Shown here in pieces: positions 56,303 through 64,000 of a stretch of DNA of 64,000 bases. The notes beneath the pieces were generated by a model. The model was not told the origin of the DNA. It worked only from the letters and a program-made list of their open reading frames with translations, and made no database searches. The translations under genes and the position numbers were made by a program. The stretch is from Sphingobium xenophagum NBRC 107872 (lineage in GTDB: Bacteria > Pseudomonadota > Alphaproteobacteria > Sphingomonadales > Sphingomonadaceae), in assembly GCF_000367345.1 (NCBI RefSeq), contig NZ_BARE01000013.1:1-64000 (forward strand), given 5' to 3'. How positions within the stretch are numbered: position 1 is the first letter of the stretch; every line of letters begins with the position of its first letter.

Positions 56303-58336
56303 ATGGGTGATTGCGGACAGATGGGCAAGCAGATCAATCGGACGAACGGGTTTATGGCCCGGTTGGCACATAACGAGGCTGGCAATGTCCTTGCCATCGT
56401 CGCCGCGGCGATTTTCCCGCTGGCGGGCCTGATCGGCGGGGGTATCGACGTCAGTCGGCTCTACCTGGCCAAGACCCGCCTTCAGCAGGCATGCGACGCC
56501 GGCGCGCTGGCGGGGCGCCGCTCCATGTCCGGCATTACCTGGACGACCGGCGCGAACAGCAATGAAGAAACCGCCAAGAATTTCTTCAATCTGAATTTTC
56601 CCGCCAACAAATATGGCGCTGGGGCACCCACGATCCACTATGCCGCATCAGACACCGGCGCCGTGACCGGCACCGCGTCCGTCGCGGTGCCCATGACGCT
56701 GATGAAATTGTTCGGCTTCAGCAGCCGTACCATTTCGGCTGAATGCACGGCGGATTTGCAACTGCCCAACACCGACGTCATGTTCGTGCTAGACACCACC
56801 CTGTCGATGAACGACGTCAACCCCGGCGACAGCGAAAGCCGCATCGCCGTGCTACGCACCGCCGTCCAGAATTTCTACAATGCCCTGCAACAGGTGAAGC
56901 CGGCGGGCAGTCATATCCGCTATGGTTTCGTGCCCTATTCCTCGACGGTCAATGTCGGCATGTTGCTCAAGCGCAACTGGATTCAGGACAATCCAGTCTA
57001 TGATTCCCGCGTGCCGGACGGAACGTCGGTTATTCCTGGGTCAACACAGGGCGGAACCATCACTACCAACACATCTGTCGTGGATAGTGGCAATACGTCG
57101 ACGGGCACCAAATATCAGGGCTCTTCGGAAACATGCTCCGCGCCGGCAAATTCGCTGAGCGATACCTACACCGCATGGTCGGCATGGTCGCCGTCCGCCA
57201 CCGCCCTGCCCCGATCGCGGACACGCGTCCGGACGCGCAACGGCGTCACCTATTCGGCAGGCCTGAATAAAGGCGTGTGCTGGATAACGCCGACCAACTA
57301 TAATAATTTGATCGAAACCTATACCCAGACCGTGTCAGAAAATCCCAATGCCGGTGACCAGAATGCGGATGGGACAGCCTATCACTGGATCTACAAGCCA
57401 GTGACATACCCCGCGGCCGATTTGAAGGGCGCCGGTTCGGGCGATGAACTGGTCAGCGGCGGCTTTTTCACAGCACCAGTATCCAATAATTTCACCGCGG
57501 CTCGAAAAATCAGTTGGACTCAGGCCAACGCCTGCATCGAGGAACGCGCCACCCGTCGCAACAATGAAGGGACTGATGTTCCCCGTTACGACATGGACAT
57601 CGATCTGATTCCCGATCCGGCGAAGCCTGAAACGCAATGGAAGCCATTCCTCCCTGGGGTTGTCTATGGCCGCCGCGCCAGTGGTGCAACCTCGACGTCG
57701 GGCTGGGAATATAGCGGTTCGGCCCCGACCTACACCCGCGTCGTGTCGCCCAATTCCACGACCAACTATTACACGCCCAATGGGTCAACCGACCAATATG
57801 CCGCCTGTCCGACCTATGCGCGCAAGCTGGCGGAAATCGACTCCTCTACCCTGTCGACCTACATGAAAGGGCTGACGACGGCGGGCTTTACCTATCATGA
57901 TATCGGCATGCTCTGGGGCCTGCGCCTCATGTCACGCGAAGGCTTGTTCGCGGCCGAGCATGCAGCAGCGGAATCGACCGGGCGCTACGCCCGCAACCTC
58001 ATCTTCATGACCGACGGTGAAACCGACACGCGCATTGGCAGCTATGACGCATGGGGTGTGTCCGCCGTGTCCCGGCGCCGGACATCCACGGCGTCCATCC
58101 CAACCAACGCCGATCAGAATGCCATCACGGAAGCTCGTCTCACTGAATTGTGCACGATTGCCAAGACCCAGAAGAACATCACCGTCTGGGTCATCGCCTT
58201 CGGCACCAATCTCACGACGCTACTGTCGAACTGCGCATCGCCGGGCCGTGCCTATCAGGCGGACAATGCCGATCAGTTGACGACGACCTTCTCCCAGATC
58301 GCGTCGCAGATCGCCCAATTGCGGATCACACGATGA
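56303..58336 (+). CDS. TadG-like pilus assembly protein with von Willebrand A domain
   Basis: Large exported protein (677 residues from this start) of the TadE/TadG group associated with Flp/Tad pili. An N-terminal pseudopilin-like segment (NEAGNVLAIVAAAIFPLAG, then hydrophobic helix) is followed by a VWA-type region with a MIDAS-like VLDTTLSMNDV and, late, FMTDGETDTRIG. The insert between them (about 200-530) is long and rich in Tyr/Ser/Thr/Asn. The start is uncertain: ATG 56303, ATG 56321 or a TTG at 56267. Its stop overlaps the next gene (ATGA). Confidence 0.85.
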   Translation: MGDCGQMGKQINRTNGFMARLAHNEAGNVLAIVAAAIFPLAGLIGGGIDVSRLYLAKTRLQQACDAGALAGRRSMSGITWTTGANSNEETAKNFFNLNFPANKYGAGAPTIHYAASDTGAVTGTASVAVPMTLMKLFGFSSRTISAECTADLQLPNTDVMFVLDTTLSMNDVNPGDSESRIAVLRTAVQNFYNALQQVKPAGSHIRYGFVPYSSTVNVGMLLKRNWIQDNPVYDSRVPDGTSVIPGSTQGGTITTNTSVVDSGNTSTGTKYQGSSETCSAPANSLSDTYTAWSAWSPSATALPRSRTRVRTRNGVTYSAGLNKGVCWITPTNYNNLIETYTQTVSENPNAGDQNADGTAYHWIYKPVTYPAADLKGAGSGDELVSGGFFTAPVSNNFTAARKISWTQANACIEERATRRNNEGTDVPRYDMDIDLIPDPAKPETQWKPFLPGVVYGRRASGATSTSGWEYSGSAPTYTRVVSPNSTTNYYTPNGSTDQYAACPTYARKLAEIDSSTLSTYMKGLTTAGFTYHDIGMLWGLRLMSREGLFAAEHAAAESTGRYARNLIFMTDGETDTRIGSYDAWGVSAVSRRRTSTASIPTNADQNAITEARLTELCTIAKTQKNITVWVIAFGTNLTTLLSNCASPGRAYQADNADQLTTTFSQIASQIAQLRITR

Positions 58337-58953
58337 AACGCGCTGTCTCGCGATGGCCCGGCAGGGGGCTGCTGCGCGCCCTGCGCCGTGACAAGCGCGG
58401 GGTGACGGTCCTGGAGTTCGCCTTTGTCGCGCCGGTGCTGATCCTCATCCTGATGTTCCTGTTCGACACTGCCTATTATCTTTATGCACGGGCGATCCTG
58501 AGCGGGGAGGTACAGGCAGCCGGGCGCGCATCGGCGCTGGAAACGGCAACCCAAGCCAATCGCGATGCGCTCGACGGGGTTGTGGAAGCGTCGGTAAAGC
58601 GCCTCGTGGCGGGCGGCGATTTCAGCTTCTCGCGCATGGCGTATAAATCCTATGGCCGCGCGCAATCGAAGGCCGAAGCCTTTGTCGACGGCAATGGCGA
58701 CGGCATATGCAACAATAACGAAACCTTCGATGACGCCAACGGCAACAATGTGCGCGATCTGGATTCAGGCGTGACTGGCCAGGGCGGTGCGAAAGACGTG
58801 ACCATCTATACCGTGACGCTGCGCTACAATCGCATCTTCCCGATGGCCTATCTGCTGGGCTGGTCGCAACAAGTGACCATGGCGTCCAGCACCATCCTGC
58901 GCAACCAGCCCTTCGACAAGCAGTCCGAACCCCTCACCGGCAATTGCATATGA
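58333..58953 (+). CDS. TadE-like pseudopilin protein
   Basis: A 206-residue TadE-family protein: basic N terminus then KRGVTVLEFAFVAPVLILIL, matching the TadE processing/hydrophobic signature with conserved Glu. The rest is predicted extracytoplasmic and holds DGNGDGICNNNETFDDANGN, an Asp/Asn-rich stretch that may bind calcium. Its ATG overlaps the TadG stop and the next gene follows after 10 bases. Confidence 0.87.
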   Translation: MKRAVSRWPGRGLLRALRRDKRGVTVLEFAFVAPVLILILMFLFDTAYYLYARAILSGEVQAAGRASALETATQANRDALDGVVEASVKRLVAGGDFSFSRMAYKSYGRAQSKAEAFVDGNGDGICNNNETFDDANGNNVRDLDSGVTGQGGAKDVTIYTVTLRYNRIFPMAYLLGWSQQVTMASSTILRNQPFDKQSEPLTGNCI

Positions 58954-58963
58954 AGATCACAGC

Positions 58964-59641
58964 ATGACCGCGATCCTGCCTTCCCCTTCCGCCCTTCGCA
59001 ACGGATGGCGACATCATGTGCGCAGTCTGCGGCGCAGTGAAAGCGGCATGGCGCTGGTCGAATTCGCCATGGTCCTGCCTTTCCTTATGATCCTGACGAC
59101 ATCGGCGCTGGAACTGACCAACTATGCCATCACGGTAAAACGGGTCGGCGAACTGGGCGTGATGGTATCGGACAATGCGTCCCGCATGGGCGCGCAAAGC
59201 GCGATCAACGACAAGCCGATCAGCGAAGCGGAAATCAACGATGTGTTCATCGGCGCTGATCTTCAGGCGTCGGGCCTGAACCTGGCAGCCAACAGCCGCA
59301 TCATCCTGTCCAGCCTGCAACTGAACGGCGATGGCGGGCAGACGATCAAATGGCAGCGCTGTTTTGGAGCGGTCAACTATGCCTCGGCCTATGGCACGCA
59401 GGGCACTGGCGCAACCGGTACATCGTTCGCGGGCATGGGACCGACCGGCAAGGAATTGAAGGCCGCAACCGGAACCGCCGTGATGTTCGTAGAAATCCGA
59501 TATCGTTACAAAAGGCTGATGCCGTTATTCTGGTTGCCGCTTAGTGACATCACCGAAACCTCAGCCTTCAATGTCCGCGACAGTCGCGATCTGACCCAGG
59601 TTTACAATTCGGAAAATGTCACAGCCTCGACCTGCTCCTGA
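58964..59641 (+). CDS. TadE-like pseudopilin protein, second copy
   Basis: A 225-residue TadE-family protein. After a basic leader, SESGMALVEFAMVLPFLMIL gives the conserved hydrophobic helix with Glu after Val. The extracytoplasmic part has two Cys (in KWQRCFGA and the C-terminal TCS). It forms a three-gene set with the two preceding genes. No secretion ATPase (TadA), RcpA or prepilin peptidase is encoded in the window, so the machinery must lie elsewhere if it exists. Confidence 0.88.
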   Translation: MTAILPSPSALRNGWRHHVRSLRRSESGMALVEFAMVLPFLMILTTSALELTNYAITVKRVGELGVMVSDNASRMGAQSAINDKPISEAEINDVFIGADLQASGLNLAANSRIILSSLQLNGDGGQTIKWQRCFGAVNYASAYGTQGTGATGTSFAGMGPTGKELKAATGTAVMFVEIRYRYKRLMPLFWLPLSDITETSAFNVRDSRDLTQVYNSENVTASTCS

Positions 59642-59667
59642 CGGGCCGTAGCGACTGAACGAAGAAA

Positions 59668-59691
59668 CGGGCGGCGTTTGTCCGCCGCCCG
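59668..59691 (-). terminator. Hairpin between converging TadE and pdhB genes
   Basis: CGGGCGGCG (59668-59676) pairs with CGCCGCCCG (59683-59691). Read on the minus strand it is followed by TTTCTTC, so it best serves as the pdhB terminator. Confidence 0.8.
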
Positions 59692-59702
59692 CTCCCTGAT
59701 AT

Positions 59703-61085
59703 TTATTTGTAGCAGACCTTCTTGGCCGCCGCGACGACGCGGGCCGAATCGATCAGGGCTGCCTTTTCGAGGTTTGCGGCATAGGGCAGCGGCACGTCTT
59801 CGTTCGCGACGCGCAGGACCGGGGCGTCGAGATCGTCAAAGCCCTGTTCCATGACCACGGCGGCGATTTCCGACGCGATCGAGCAGGTCGGCCAGCCTTC
59901 TTCCACCACGACAAGGCGGTTGGTCTTTTTCAGGCTTTCCAGCACCGTCGCCGTATCCAGCGGGCGCAGCGTGCGCAGGTCGATGACCTCCGCATCGATA
60001 CCCTCTGCCGCCAGCGTTTCGGCGGCTTCGAGGGCAAGGCCAACGCCGATCGAATAGCTGACCAGCGTGACGTCGCTGCCCGGCCGCATGATCCGCGCCT
60101 TGCCGATCGGCAGGACATAATCATCGATCTTGGGCACGTCGAAGCTGCGACCGTAGAGCAGTTCGTTTTCAAGGAACACGACCGGGTCCTGGCTGCGGAT
60201 CGCGGCCTTGAGCAGCCCCTTGGCATCGGCAGCGTCATAAGGGGCGATGACGATCAGGCCGGGGACGGCGGCATACCAGGGTCCGTAATTCTGGCTATGC
60301 TGCGCACCCACGCGGCTGGCCGCGCCATTGGGACCACGAAACACGATCGGGCAACGCATCTGGCCGCCGGACATGTAATTGGTCTTGGCCGCCGAGTTGA
60401 TGATGTGGTCGATCGCCTGCATGGCGAAGTTGAAGGTCATGAATTCCACGACCGGGCGCAAACCGCCCATCGCCGCGCCCGTGCCGATGCCGGCAAAGCC
60501 ATATTCGGTGATCGGCGTGTCGATGACCCGCTTGGCGCCGAATTCGTCGAGCAGTCCCTGCGTTACCTTATAGGCGCCCTGATATTCGGCGACTTCCTCA
60601 CCGATCACGAACACGCGCTCATCGGCACGCATTTCCTCGGCCATGGCGTCGCGCAGCGCTTCGCGGACCGTGGTTTTCACGAACTCGGTGCCTTCGGGAA
60701 TGGCCGGATCCTGAACCGACGCCTTGACGTCGCTGGCCAGCTTGGACGTGCCGCTCTCGGCCTTCTTCGGCGCTTCGGACGCGGCGTCCGCCTTGGGCGC
60801 TTCCTTGGCTTCGGCCTTGGGTGCGGGCGCAGCTTCCTCGCCGCCCTCGCCCGCCATCTCGGCGATCACGGTGCCGACCTTCACGCCTTCGGTGCCCTCG
60901 GCAATCATGATCTTGCCGATCTTGCCTTCGTCGACCGCCTCGAATTCCATCGTCGCCTTGTCGGTTTCGATTTCGGCCAGAATGTCGCCCGAACGGACCT
61001 CATCACCTTCCTTGACCAGCCATTTGGCCAGCGTGCCCTCTTCCATCGTCGGCGAGAGCGCCGGCATCTTGATTGCGATACCCAT
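59703..61085 (-). CDS. pdhB: Pyruvate dehydrogenase E1 component beta subunit with lipoyl domain
   Basis: Half of the TPP-dependent E1 of pyruvate dehydrogenase. The 460 residues start with a biotinyl/lipoyl domain (1-80; lipoyl lysine in [17 protein letters not shown]), then an Ala/Pro/Lys linker, then the transketolase-like beta domain (about 135-460; [39 protein letters not shown]). A lipoyl domain on E1-beta is characteristic of alphaproteobacteria such as Sinorhizobium and Zymomonas. Its ATG overlaps the last base of the pdhA stop (TAATG). Confidence 0.97.
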   Translation of the reverse strand: MGIAIKMPALSPTMEEGTLAKWLVKEGDEVRSGDILAEIETDKATMEFEAVDEGKIGKIMIAEGTEGVKVGTVIAEMAGEGGEEAAPAPKAEAKEAPKADAASEAPKKAESGTSKLASDVKASVQDPAIPEGTEFVKTTVREALRDAMAEEMRADERVFVIGEEVAEYQGAYKVTQGLLDEFGAKRVIDTPITEYGFAGIGTGAAMGGLRPVVEFMTFNFAMQAIDHIINSAAKTNYMSGGQMRCPIVFRGPNGAASRVGAQHSQNYGPWYAAVPGLIVIAPYDAADAKGLLKAAIRSQDPVVFLENELLYGRSFDVPKIDDYVLPIGKARIMRPGSDVTLVSYSIGVGLALEAAETLAAEGIDAEVIDLRTLRPLDTATVLESLKKTNRLVVVEEGWPTCSIASEIAAVVMEQGFDDLDAPVLRVANEDVPLPYAANLEKAALIDSARVVAAAKKVCYK

Positions 61086-62161
61086 TAATATTGCTCCACC
61101 AGCACGTCTGTATAGAGTTCAGCCATCTCCGGCTCAGGCGACGTTTCAGCAAAATCAGCCGCTTCGCTGACGATCTTGCGAATGTCCTGATCGATCTTCT
61201 TGAGTTCGTCCTCACCCACGCCTTGCGCGGAGAGATAGGCTTTGACGCCCTCGATCGGGTCGGACTTGTCGCGCATCGCCTGGACTTCCTCACGCGAGCG
61301 ATATTTGGCCGGGTCGGACATGGAGTGGCCGCGATAGCGGTAGGTTTTCATTTCCAGCAGGATGGGGCCATTGCCGCCCTGCACCCATTTGAGCGCTTCC
61401 TCGGTCGCGCCGCGCACGGCCAGCACGTCCATGCCGTTGACCTGGATACCGGGAATGCGGAAGCTTTCGCCCCGACGATAGAGCTGGTCCTCGGCCGACG
61501 AGCGGTTGACGCTGGTGCCCATGGCGTACTGATTATTTTCGATGACGAAAATGATCGGCAGCTTCCACAGTTCGGCCATGTTGAAGGATTCATAGACCTG
61601 GCCCTGGTTGGCCGCGCCGTCGCCGAAATAGGCGACGCACACGCCGCCATCGCCATTATATTTGTGCGCAAAGCCCAGCCCTGCGCCCAGCGACACCTGC
61701 GCACCGACAATGCCATGTCCGCCGTAAAATTTATGTTCGACGCTGAACATGTGCATCGAACCGCCCTTGCCGCGGGAAATACCCGCTTCACGGCCAGTCA
61801 GTTCGGCCATGATGACATTGGGGTCGATACCATAGGCCAGCATGTGGCCATGGTCGCGATAGCCGGTGATAACGCTGTCCTTGCCGGGCTTGAGCGCCGA
61901 CTGGATGCCGACGGCAACCGCTTCCTGGCCGATGTAAAGATGACAGAAGCCACCGATAAGGCCCAGGCCGTAAAGCTGCCCGGCTTTTTCTTCAAACCGG
62001 CGGATGAGGACCATCTGTCGGTAGAATTCCAGCAACTCTTCCTTGGATGCCTTGTAATCAGTGGGAGTTTCAGGGCGAGGCCGGTTATGGTCCGCGCCGG
62101 CGGCGGGTGCAGCCGCCTTTGCCGTTGCGCGTGAAGGACGCGGCGTCGTTGGTTTCGCCAA
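61085..62161 (-). CDS. pdhA: Pyruvate dehydrogenase E1 component alpha subunit
   Basis: TPP-binding subunit of the pyruvate dehydrogenase E1. The 358 residues begin with a short Ala/Pro/Lys-rich leader and carry the family's [33 protein letters not shown], and the TPP motif [15 protein letters not shown]...NN, followed by phosphorylation-loop-like [15 protein letters not shown] at 62159-62161 ([11 protein letters not shown]) is preferred because AAAAGGATAAG lies upstream and the length then matches relatives; an ATG at 62282-62284 would add 41 hydrophobic residues without a homologue. Confidence 0.95.
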   Translation of the reverse strand: MAKPTTPRPSRATAKAAAPAAGADHNRPRPETPTDYKASKEELLEFYRQMVLIRRFEEKAGQLYGLGLIGGFCHLYIGQEAVAVGIQSALKPGKDSVITGYRDHGHMLAYGIDPNVIMAELTGREAGISRGKGGSMHMFSVEHKFYGGHGIVGAQVSLGAGLGFAHKYNGDGGVCVAYFGDGAANQGQVYESFNMAELWKLPIIFVIENNQYAMGTSVNRSSAEDQLYRRGESFRIPGIQVNGMDVLAVRGATEEALKWVQGGNGPILLEMKTYRYRGHSMSDPAKYRSREEVQAMRDKSDPIEGVKAYLSAQGVGEDELKKIDQDIRKIVSEAADFAETSPEPEMAELYTDVLVEQY

Positions 62162-62202
62162 GGCTCTTATCCTTTTGCGTGGGGTAGGATGGAAGGAAGT
62201 CC

Positions 62203-62232
62203 GATATAGCGGGAGTGCCGGAGATATTGCAA
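62203..62232 (-). promoter_or_regulatory. Putative pdhA promoter
   Basis: On the minus strand TTGCAA (62227-62232) and TATATC (62203-62208) are 18 bases apart. They would place the transcript start about 35 bases before the chosen pdhA TTG. This supports that start over the distal ATG, which lies upstream of the promoter. Confidence 0.4.
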
Positions 62233-62273
62233 CGACGAAGCCCCTGAATCCGGGCCAGATCAATAAGAATTCC

Positions 62274-62302
62274 GCAAACTTCACCCCATCTGCGAAGTTT
62301 GC
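62274..62302. promoter_or_regulatory. Operator-like palindrome upstream of pdhA
   Basis: GCAAACTTC (62274-62282) and GAAGTTTGC (62294-62302) are exact complements around an 11-base spacer. It lies about 45 bases upstream of the putative pdhA -35 box and 84 bases after ftsB. No T tract follows on either strand, arguing against a terminator and for a protein-binding site. Confidence 0.4.
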
Positions 62303-62385
62303 AAAGCCAAGATCAATCCGTCCGCAGTAAAATTGCGGCTACAGCGATTTCTACGCAAAAACCTTACGTTTTCCTTGAAGGCGGC

Positions 62386-62697
62386 TCAGTTGAGCGGAAC
62401 GATCACTTCGTCATGGTGGATGACGCCAAGCTGGCGACGGATCAGTTCATCGGCCAGATCGGGATCGACACGGCGCGGATCGAGCGCCTCGACGCGATTG
62501 CGCAATTCGGCGCGCGTCGCCTGCGTGCTTTTCAGTTCGGCCTTGGCCGCGCGCAACTGACGCGAATAATCGCCCCACGCCAGCACCCCGTTCGACCCCA
62601 GCACGACATAGAGGGCAAAGACGAGCAGCAGCAGCAGCGCGACCGCCGGACCAAAGGCCGAGAAAAGAAGGGAACGAAGCTTCGCGATGTGCGCCAT
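62386..62697 (-). CDS. ftsB: Cell division protein FtsB/DivIC family
   Basis: Small bitopic divisome protein that bridges FtsL and FtsQ. The 103 residues have one transmembrane helix (AVALLLLLVFALYVVLGSNG, about 18-37) followed by a coiled coil (LRAAKAELKSTQATRAELRNR, about 48-70) and the VDPDLADELIRRQLG segment typical of septum-formation initiators. The ATG at 62695-62697 is chosen; a TTG two codons earlier is possible. It follows eno, an order common in Proteobacteria. Confidence 0.92.
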   Translation of the reverse strand: MAHIAKLRSLLFSAFGPAVALLLLLVFALYVVLGSNGVLAWGDYSRQLRAAKAELKSTQATRAELRNRVEALDPRRVDPDLADELIRRQLGVIHHDEVIVPLN

Positions 62698-62774
62698 GAC
62701 CAAGATGAATCACAGGGAGAGACTGGCCGCAAGTAAAAAATGGTTAACTTGCGGCCAACCGAATCCCGACAGTT

Positions 62775-64000
<1,226 letters not shown>

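Overview
The window looks like chromosomal DNA of a sphingomonad (Alphaproteobacteria, Sphingomonadaceae, Sphingobium/Sphingomonas-like). The reasons are the high GC content with frequent GTG and TTG starts, the gene set (lon-hup, dnaX-ybaB, pdhA with a lipoyl-bearing pdhB, ftsB-eno, gatCAB), and several dispersed palindromic elements of the CCGTTCG...CGAACGG type common in this group. The genus is inferred from overall character, not from a marker comparison. I found no transposase, phage gene, CRISPR array or origin. Almost all of the window is ordinary, densely packed, operon-organised DNA.

Layout. 1-5.2 kb: HU, Lon, DnaX-YbaB and the SRP RNA, all on the minus strand. 5.2-8.7 kb: a minus-strand operon of two tandem NifS-like cysteine desulfurases, an adrenodoxin-type ferredoxin and a class A beta-lactamase. 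8.8-15.6 kb: mostly plus strand, with an alpha/beta hydrolase, rpiB-glyA, nrdR, a GIY-YIG/TrmJ reading frame fused through a repeat, rpsD, folK and tRNA-Lys. 15.6-25.6 kb: a hotdog thioesterase and a complete glycogen operon (glgP-glgB-glgC-glgA-glgX). 25.7-26.9 kb: an EstB-type serine hydrolase. 27.2-34.4 kb: an accessory-looking surface-signalling locus of ECF sigma factor, FecR anti-sigma, TonB-dependent receptor with an STN domain, and autotransporter. 34.5-37.9 kb: gatC-gatA-gatB with a repeat between gatA and gatB. 38-43.6 kb: a DUF3089 hydrolase with ruvX, an L,D-transpeptidase with a small lipoprotein, and serB/miaA, which share start-codon bases head to head. 43.6-50.4 kb: branched-chain amino acid genes ilvB-(unknown small gene)-ilvN-ilvC, a YceI protein, then leuA behind a leucine-rich leader peptide and attenuator. 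50.5-56.2 kb: M20 peptidase, DAACS symporter, trmFO, EF-hand protein and squalene/phytoene synthase-like protein. 56.3-59.6 kb: three TadG/TadE-like pilus-associated genes. 59.7-64 kb: pdhB, pdhA, ftsB and the 3' part of eno.

How the genes work together. The cysteine desulfurases and ferredoxin suggest sulfur mobilisation or Fe-S work. The glg genes cover synthesis and breakdown of glycogen. Sigma/FecR/receptor/autotransporter form a textbook signalling relay with an unusual surface-protein output. The ilv and leu genes cover valine/isoleucine synthesis and the entry to leucine synthesis. PdhA/PdhB and enolase are central carbon metabolism.

The signals I rate highest are the leucine leader/attenuator before leuA, the sigma-FecR-receptor-autotransporter locus, the repeat-mediated GIY-YIG/TrmJ fusion, the in-frame palindrome inside a cysteine desulfurase, the carbapenemase-like cysteine pair in the beta-lactamase, and the unexplained small gene between ilvB and ilvN. 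Nothing here clearly amounts to a wholly new defence or mobile system.
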